Position numbers and translations under genes: made by a program
Notes under the pieces: model-generated
The model's input: only the letters and a program-made list of their open reading frames with translations
Databases searched by the model: none
Told to the model about the DNA's origin: nothing
Shown: piece after piece, positions 58,908 through 64,000 of the stretch
How the letters are laid out: each line of letters begins with the position of its first letter
Position numbering within the stretch: position 1 is the stretch's first letter
DNA from: Pimelobacter simplex
GTDB taxonomy: Bacteria; Actinomycetota; Actinomycetes; Propionibacteriales; Nocardioidaceae
Assembly (NCBI RefSeq): GCF_900114845.1
Contig: NZ_FOUK01000001.1
Coordinates: 784,479-848,478 of the forward strand
Direction of reading: 5' to 3'
Length of the DNA stretch: 64,000 nucleotides

Positions 58908-59770
58908 GCGGCGCCGAGCGGGTCCGGGTACCCGGCGGCAGGTTCGCGATGGGCGACGACCGCTTCTACGCCGAGGAGGCGCCGGTCGTCACGGCCGAGG
59001 TCGCCGCGCTCGCCGTGGACGTCGCGCCGGTGACCAACCGCCGCTTCGCCGCCTTCGTCGATGCGACCGGGCACGTCACCACCGCAGAGCGGCCGCTCTC
59101 CGGGCTGGCCGCGCTGGGCCGCTCGGCAGCGGACGTCGCCCCCGCCTCGGCCGTCTTCGTGCTGCCCACCGGGCCGGTGGACCTCGCTGAGGTCACCTGG
59201 TGGCGCCTCGTGCCGGGTGCCTGCTGGCACGCGCCGGAGGGCCCGGGCAGCGACCTGGACGGGCGGCTCGACCACCCCGTCGTGCACGTGAGCGCCGAGG
59301 ACGCCCTGGCGTTCGCGGCCTGGGACGGCGGCCGGCTGCCCACCGAGGCCGAGTGGGAGCACGCCGCGCGCGGCGGTTCCGCGACGGCGTACCCGTGGGG
59401 TGAGGAGGCGCGGCCAGACGGGGTCGCGGTGCCCGCCGTGGTGTGGGGGAGCGGCTTCCCGACCCGGCTGCCGGCCGGCGGCTGGGGCACCCGGCCGGTC
59501 GGCGCCCATCCGGCCAACGGCTTCGGCCTGGTCGACGTGGTGGGCCAGGTGTGGGAGTGGACGACGACGCCGTACGCCGGCTCGCACACGCCCTGCTGCG
59601 CGCCGCCCGCGGACCCGCTGGCGCCCCGCCGACCCGACCTCGTGCTCAAGGGGGGATCCTTCCTGTGCGCCGACGAGTACTGCCACCGCTACCGGCCCGC
59701 GGCGCGGATCCCGATGGAGCCCGGGTCGTCCTCGGCGAACGTCGGGTTCCGGGTCGTGCAGAATTCATGA
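58904..59770 (+). CDS. Formylglycine-generating enzyme (SUMF1 family)
   Basis: 288 aa from GTG overlapping the sulfatase stop. Typical FGE core: VPGGRFAMGDDRFYAEEAP, HPVVHVSAEDALAFAAWDGGRLPTEAEWEHAARG, VVGQVWEWTTTPY and the active site GGSFLCADEYCHRYRPAAR with Cys255 and Cys260, matching the two catalytic Cys of FGE. It oxidises the sulfatase Cys87 to formylglycine with O2 and copper in known homologues. That both active-site Cys are kept shows it is a true FGE and not a related non-enzyme. Confidence 0.93.
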   Translation: MSGAERVRVPGGRFAMGDDRFYAEEAPVVTAEVAALAVDVAPVTNRRFAAFVDATGHVTTAERPLSGLAALGRSAADVAPASAVFVLPTGPVDLAEVTWWRLVPGACWHAPEGPGSDLDGRLDHPVVHVSAEDALAFAAWDGGRLPTEAEWEHAARGGSATAYPWGEEARPDGVAVPAVVWGSGFPTRLPAGGWGTRPVGAHPANGFGLVDVVGQVWEWTTTPYAGSHTPCCAPPADPLAPRRPDLVLKGGSFLCADEYCHRYRPAARIPMEPGSSSANVGFRVVQNS

Positions 59771-59818
59771 GCATGGTCTCTTGACGGCAGCCAAATCTAG
59801 GTTAATGATTATGCAGGT

Positions 59819-59834
59819 CGTGACGCGCGTCACG
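59819..59834. promoter_or_regulatory. Perfect 16-bp palindrome CGTGACGCGCGTCACG
   Basis: Lies in the 115-bp gap between FGE and the TRAP binding-protein gene, 52 bp before the latter's ATG and next to an AT-rich stretch (TTAATGATTATGCA) that may contain a promoter. Likely operator for the transport genes. Confidence 0.5.
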
Positions 59835-59885
59835 GCGTCGCACGGCCCCTGAGGGGGCGGGACAGCAGGACGGAGATTCTGGCTC

Positions 59886-61169
59886 ATGACGGGAATTCTG
59901 AGGTCGCGGAAGGTGGCAGTGCTCACCGCGACGATGGTGGCCGGGGCGTGTGCCCTGGCCGGGTGTGCCGAATCGGGCGGCAAGGGCAGCTCGGGGGGCG
60001 AGGGCGTGGACGCCGGCGCCTCCAAGGCCGACTACCAGAAGGCCTTCGAGGACGTCGACCAGATCACGCTCCTCACCCAGACGCCGGCCCCCAAGGGCTC
60101 GGTGACCGGTCTGCCGCAGGAGGAGTACTACAAGGCGATCGAGGACTGGTCGGGCGGCAAGATCAAGTTCGACGTCTCGTACTCCAACGCGATCGCCGAG
60201 CCGGGCGAGGCCGACGACGCGCTCAACGACGGCCGCCTCGACATCGCGTCGGTGCTGCCGATCTACGACCCGAGCGAGTACCCCGCCAACGCGGCGCTCA
60301 TCGAGGGTGGCTTCATCTCCGACCAGAGCGCGATCAACGGCGTGCTCAGCTCGAACGCGTGGCCCAACCAGGTCGCCTTCGACACCGACGAGATCATGGA
60401 CGAGTTCGACGAGCACGGCCTCGTCCCGCTCGTCCCCGTGTTCAACTCCGGCGCCAACGCGCTGTTCTGCTCCAAGCCGCGCACCGACCTCGCGAGCCTC
60501 AAGGGCGCCTCGGTGGGCTCGGGCGGCCAGGCGCAGTCGGCCGAGGTCAAGGCGCTCGGCGGCTCGCCGTCGTCGATCCCCTACACCGAGCTCTACGAGA
60601 GCCTGCAGCGCGGCGTGGTCGACTGCACGGTGTCGAGCCCGACGGTCGCCGTCCTCGGCGGCTTCGTCGAGTCGGCCCCCAACGTGACGCTCGACCCCGA
60701 CGCCGGCTTCGCCCTGGCCCCGGGCGCGCTCGTGTTCAGCAAGACCACGTGGGAGGGCCTGCCCCTCGTCGCGCAGCAGCTGCTGTGGGACCGTCTCGAC
60801 GTGTTCGTGAAGTCCAACATCCAGTCGAAGATCTTCGTCAACAACGCGGCGATGGCCGAGGCGGTTGCCAAGGCCGGCGGCCAGATCGCGCCGTTCGACG
60901 ACGACGCCCGCAAGGTGCTCCAGGACGAGAACGAGTCGCTCCTCGCCGGGCTCGCCGACACCAAGGCCTTCAGCGACGGCGACGCCTTCGTGAAGTCGCT
61001 CCAGGACGCCAACACGGCCTGGCAGGAGAAGGTCGCGGGCTTCGGCTTCGACGACGTCACCTACAGCGACTTCGGCTCCTGGTGGGCGAAGAACAAGGAC
61101 TCGATCGACATGTCCGCCTACACGACGGCCGTCACCGAGGACATCCTCGCGGCGCACCGCCCCTCCTGA
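59886..61169 (+). CDS. TRAP transporter solute-binding protein (DctP family)
   Basis: 427 aa lipoprotein: signal peptide with LAGC (Cys27), Ser/Gly-rich spacer to about residue 50, then the DctP fold. Seen: DDALNDGRLDIASVLPIYDP, FCSKPRTDLASLKGASVG, PYTELYESLQRGVVDCTVSSP and PGALVFSKTTWEGLP. It carries an organic acid (or sulfonate/sulfate ester) to the DctQM permease. The Arg usually contacting a carboxylate is not certain in this sequence. ATG 59886. A hairpin follows the gene. Confidence 0.9.
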   Translation: MTGILRSRKVAVLTATMVAGACALAGCAESGGKGSSGGEGVDAGASKADYQKAFEDVDQITLLTQTPAPKGSVTGLPQEEYYKAIEDWSGGKIKFDVSYSNAIAEPGEADDALNDGRLDIASVLPIYDPSEYPANAALIEGGFISDQSAINGVLSSNAWPNQVAFDTDEIMDEFDEHGLVPLVPVFNSGANALFCSKPRTDLASLKGASVGSGGQAQSAEVKALGGSPSSIPYTELYESLQRGVVDCTVSSPTVAVLGGFVESAPNVTLDPDAGFALAPGALVFSKTTWEGLPLVAQQLLWDRLDVFVKSNIQSKIFVNNAAMAEAVAKAGGQIAPFDDDARKVLQDENESLLAGLADTKAFSDGDAFVKSLQDANTAWQEKVAGFGFDDVTYSDFGSWWAKNKDSIDMSAYTTAVTEDILAAHRPS

Positions 61170-61179
61170 TTCACCCCTT

Positions 61180-61209
61180 CCGGTGGCCCGGGCACGCCCG
61201 GGCCACCGG
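61180..61209 (+). terminator. Intercistronic hairpin between the binding-protein and small-permease genes
   Basis: Perfect 13-bp stem (CCGGTGGCCCGGG) with a 4-nt loop, followed by CTTCCTCCC. It probably acts as a partial terminator or 3' stabiliser, giving more binding protein than permease. Confidence 0.7.
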
Positions 61210-61231
61210 CTTCCTCCCTACGGAGACACAG

Positions 61232-61864
61232 ATGAGTAACGCTGCTCAGCGGCCCTCCTGGCTCAAGCCGGAGCTGCTGATCGAGATCCCGGCGGTCATC
61301 GTGACCTTCGCGATGATGCTCCACATCACCGCGAACGCGTTGCTGCGGACGTTCAAGAACGAGCCGCTGCCCAACACGCTCGAGATCACCCAGTACTGGT
61401 ACCTCCCGATCATCGCCTTCCTCGGCTTCATCGCCGCCCAGGCCCGGGGCCAGCACATCGCCGCCGACCTGATCTACGAGCGGTTCCCCGAGGTGACCAA
61501 GCGCTACGTGCTCGCCGTGCTCTCCGTGCTCGCCGCGGCGGTCTGCCTCGGCTTCGCCTGGTTCGGGTGGGGCGAGGCCGTGCACGCCCGGGAGATCGGC
61601 AAGACGGCCGGCGTCAGCGACGTCGTCGCGTGGCCGCCGTACTTCCTGGTGCCGCTCGCCTTCGGCGTGATGGTCGTGCAGTTCCTCTACTCCGCGGTCA
61701 AGGCTGCCGCCACGGGCGAGATCCAGCACGTGGTCACCGACCCCGACGACGTCCTGCTCCTCGAGGAGCTCGACGAGATGCAGGCCCACGAGCGCGAGAA
61801 GTCCGGCCCGCTCGACGGTGGCACCCCGAACGACACCGACAACGAGAAGGAGACCGCCCGATGA
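61232..61864 (+). CDS. TRAP transporter small permease (DctQ family)
   Basis: 210 aa with four membrane helices, QYWYLPIIAFLGFIAAQARGQHIAADLI being the DctQ-typical segment with the charged GQHI loop. The C-terminus extends as a long acidic tail (about 40 residues, LLEELDEMQAHEREKSG) that is not usual for DctQ. The stop overlaps dctM (ATGA). The hairpin upstream may lower its expression. Confidence 0.88.
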   Translation: MSNAAQRPSWLKPELLIEIPAVIVTFAMMLHITANALLRTFKNEPLPNTLEITQYWYLPIIAFLGFIAAQARGQHIAADLIYERFPEVTKRYVLAVLSVLAAAVCLGFAWFGWGEAVHAREIGKTAGVSDVVAWPPYFLVPLAFGVMVVQFLYSAVKAAATGEIQHVVTDPDDVLLLEELDEMQAHEREKSGPLDGGTPNDTDNEKETAR

Positions 61865-63369
61865 GCGCCGACACCGCTGTCGACACCGTGGCGGCACCGC
61901 CGCCGGCGGACCCGTCCCCCGGCAAGGGCACCACCGCGCCCGGCGCCACCGGCTCGTGGACCATCTTCATCGGCACGATGGTCCTGATCGTCGCCTCCAC
62001 GGTCGCGATGTTCCTGCCGCTGGTCCCCGAGGCCATCGGCATCGCCGCGATCGTCCTGATGCTGTGCCTGACCTTCCTGCGCCTGCCGGTCGCGCTGGCG
62101 ATGATCGTGCCGGCACTGCTCGGCATGTACGCGCTGCGCGGCGAGCTGCTCGTCGAGAGCACCTTCAAGAGCCTGCCCTACGGTCAGGTGGCCGAGTGGA
62201 CGCTCAGCGTCGTGCCCATGTTCATCCTGATGGGCCTCCTGCTGTGGCGGGCCGGACTCACCGAGAGCCTCTACGTGGCCGGCCGCAAGTGGCTCGGCTG
62301 GATGCCGGGCGGTCTCGCCGTCGGCACCAACCTGGCCGGTGCGGGACTCGCCTCGGTCAGCGGCTCGTCCGTCGGGACGGCGTACGCGCTGGCCCGGATC
62401 GGCATCCCCGAGATGCTCAAGGCCGGCTACGACAAGCGGCTCGCGATCGGCGCGGTCATCGTCGCCGGTCTGCCCGGCCAGCTGATCCCGCCGAGCATCA
62501 TGCTCGTCATCTACGCCGGCATCGCCGAGGTCCCGATCGGGCCGCAGCTGCTCGCCGGCATCGGCCCGGGTGTCCTGGTCGCCATCCTCTTCACCGTCAT
62601 GATCGTGATCTTCGCGAAGCGCTGGGCCCCCAGCGTCGCCGAGGAGGCCGCCGCCCAGGGCCCGGTCACCTGGGGCGACAGGTTCGGCAGCCTGGCCAAG
62701 ATCTGGCCCGTCCCGCTGCTCATCGCGGTCATCGTCTGGGGCATGTTCTCCGGCACCTTCACCGCCACCGAGGCGGGTGCGGTCGCCGCGGTCGTCTCGC
62801 TGGGCATCACGTTCATCTGGAAGTGGGGCAAGGGCCCGTTCCGCGCGATCGCCGACGCCTCGGTCGCCACGATCAGCAGCGTCGGCGGCATCTTCTTCAT
62901 GCTGGTCGGCGTCGAGGCGCTGTCCCGGATGTTCACCCTCACCGGCATCAGCACCGGCTTCGCCGAGCTGGTCGAGTCGATGGACCTCAACCGGGTGACC
63001 TTCCTGCTGATGATGATGGTCGTCTACATCCTGCTCGGCACCTTCATGGAGCCGCTGCCGATGATGGTGCTGACCATCCCGATCCTGATGCCGACGCTGC
63101 ACGCGCTCGACGTCTCGCTGCTCTGGTACGGCGCCTTCGCGGTGCTGATGGGCGAGCTGGCGGTGGTCACCCCACCGGTCGGCATCCTCGCCTTCATCAT
63201 CCACCAGATCACGAAGGAGCCCGAGGTCAACCAGGGCCAGGAGATCCGCCTCAACGACGTCTTCAACGCCTGCTGGTGGTTCATGCCGATGGCCGTGGTC
63301 GTCACCGTCGTGCTCATCTTCTTCCCGGAGATCAGTACCTGGCTGCCCGACATGGCGTCGAGCGGCTGA
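61861..63369 (+). CDS. TRAP transporter large permease (DctM family)
   Basis: 502 aa, about 12 membrane helices after a 30-residue Pro/Ala/Thr-rich N-terminus. Family motifs: FILMGLLLWRAGLTESLY, GLASVSGSSVGTAYALARIGIPEML, PGQLIPPSIMLVIYAGIAE and GTFMEPLPMMVLTIPILMP. With the DctP and DctQ proteins it forms a sodium- or proton-coupled uptake system. ATG overlaps the DctQ stop. The P450 gene follows at 63425 on the same strand. Confidence 0.92.
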   Translation: MSADTAVDTVAAPPPADPSPGKGTTAPGATGSWTIFIGTMVLIVASTVAMFLPLVPEAIGIAAIVLMLCLTFLRLPVALAMIVPALLGMYALRGELLVESTFKSLPYGQVAEWTLSVVPMFILMGLLLWRAGLTESLYVAGRKWLGWMPGGLAVGTNLAGAGLASVSGSSVGTAYALARIGIPEMLKAGYDKRLAIGAVIVAGLPGQLIPPSIMLVIYAGIAEVPIGPQLLAGIGPGVLVAILFTVMIVIFAKRWAPSVAEEAAAQGPVTWGDRFGSLAKIWPVPLLIAVIVWGMFSGTFTATEAGAVAAVVSLGITFIWKWGKGPFRAIADASVATISSVGGIFFMLVGVEALSRMFTLTGISTGFAELVESMDLNRVTFLLMMMVVYILLGTFMEPLPMMVLTIPILMPTLHALDVSLLWYGAFAVLMGELAVVTPPVGILAFIIHQITKEPEVNQGQEIRLNDVFNACWWFMPMAVVVTVVLIFFPEISTWLPDMASSG

Positions 63370-63424
63370 CCGGCCGCCCGCCCCGCCGTCCGACCCGAGT
63401 CCCCGAAAGGAACCGGCACCCCCG

Positions 63425-64000
63425 ATGACGCAGACCCGCCGCGGCTGCCCCGTGAGCCACACCGACTACACCGGCCACGCCCCGCTCCACCAGCACTACG
63501 CGATGCTCGACGCCGACCGCGAGCAGGACCGCTTCCTGTTCAACGACACCACCGACCGCGGCTTCTTCATGCTGCAGCGGTACGACGACGTGCAGGCCGG
63601 CTTCCAGCAGCACGAGACGTGGACCACCGCGGTCCGCAGCGCGCTGCGTCCCGAGACCGGTGAGCCCCTGCTGCCGCAGGACCTCAACGGCCAGCCGCAC
63701 GTCAAGCTGCGCCGGATCCTCAACCAGTTCTTCGCCCCGGCCGCCGTCCGGCGGATGGAGCCGATGGCCCAGCAGCGGTGCATCGAGCTGATCGAGGAGA
63801 TGAAGGACCAGGGGGAGTGCGACTTCGTCCAGGAGTTCGCGATCCGCTACCCCACGGACATGTTCCTCGCGCTGCTCGGCCTGCCGGTCAGCGACGGCGA
63901 GCAGTTCCTCGAGTGGTCCGACGACTACTTCGGCGCCCTGCTGGCCGGCGACCCCGGTCGCGCCGAGGCGGCCAAGGCCAGCATCATGAAGTACTTCGAC
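63425..64000 (+). CDS. Cytochrome P450, C-terminus cut by window edge
   Basis: 192 residues visible. N-terminal half of a class I bacterial P450: HYAMLDADREQDRF, ETWTTAVRSALRPETG and the C-helix heme-propionate motif HVKLRRILNQFFAP. The distal Thr/Asp motif and the Cys-heme loop are outside the window. GAAAGGAACC lies upstream of ATG 63425. It follows the TRAP genes and could hydroxylate the imported compound, with the ferredoxin reductase at 49323-50555 as electron source. Confidence 0.9.
   Translation, partial: MTQTRRGCPVSHTDYTGHAPLHQHYAMLDADREQDRFLFNDTTDRGFFMLQRYDDVQAGFQQHETWTTAVRSALRPETGEPLLPQDLNGQPHVKLRRILNQFFAPAAVRRMEPMAQQRCIELIEEMKDQGECDFVQEFAIRYPTDMFLALLGLPVSDGEQFLEWSDDYFGALLAGDPGRAEAAKASIMKYFD

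Overview
The window reads as chromosomal DNA of a very GC-rich actinobacterium, most likely a Nocardioides-like member of the Nocardioidaceae. Grounds: GTG starts and GTGA/ATGA overlaps are common, several genes look leaderless, and actinobacterial gene sets are present (XRE regulator/HbhA-like protein/DUF2516; GpgS next to a FolP2-type protein; FABP/nitrobindin next to Fur; a SigL-type ECF factor with its anti-sigma factor). Genus-level assignment is inference. Both ends are cut inside genes: a GDSL hydrolase at the left and a cytochrome P450 at the right. I see no tRNA, rRNA, CRISPR array, prophage or classical insertion sequence.

1-3.8 kb holds housekeeping genes: GDSL lipoprotein, DsrE protein, a tight nitrobindin-Fur-TagD-YgfZ operon and a small secreted protein closed by a strong terminator. 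3.8-12.5 kb is a one-direction surface-polysaccharide cluster: DUF4012 protein, Wzz/BY-kinase, acetyltransferase, EpsG-like polymerase, LicD, flippase, GT4 and GT2. It ends at a hairpin shared with cysDN on the other strand. 12.5-27.2 kb mixes sulfate activation (cysD, cysN, and an APS kinase fused to a low-molecular-weight tyrosine phosphatase next to a TauE exporter) with sugar-nucleotide and wall genes (ugd, manA, priming glycosyltransferase, galE, amidase) and the XRE-HbhA-DUF2516 block. The kinase of the polysaccharide cluster and the only matching phosphatase therefore sit about 11 kb apart, the phosphatase being fused to the PAPS-forming enzyme.

27.2-33.2 kb carries GpgS-FolP2, a BrnTA-like toxin-antitoxin pair, rhomboid and VanZ proteins, and a SigL-type sigma/anti-sigma/lipoprotein unit with two promoters that match exactly in both hexamers and spacing. 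33.2-40.2 kb has an enoyl-CoA hydratase, a decayed DUF559 gene, an F420-type oxidoreductase, a universal stress protein, an MFS exporter and a 2-oxoacid:ferredoxin oxidoreductase.

40.2-64 kb is a catabolic region: SDRs, Old-Yellow-Enzyme reductase, two-module acyl-CoA dehydrogenase, nitronate monooxygenase, LLM flavoprotein, ferredoxin reductase, aldehyde dehydrogenase and NDP-forming acyl-CoA synthetase. These are followed by a cytosolic sulfatase with its own formylglycine-generating enzyme, a TRAP transporter and a P450. It looks like a pathway that imports and desulfates a sulfated or acidic organic compound and then oxidises it as CoA thioesters. Between 47.35 and 48.85 kb, at a convergent gene junction, lies a one-gene cassette: a winged-helix plus DUF559 (Vsr-like nuclease fold) protein bounded by about 59-bp inverted repeats that carry 20-bp-spaced CCCGGGTAGA iterons. 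I consider this the best candidate for an undescribed element.
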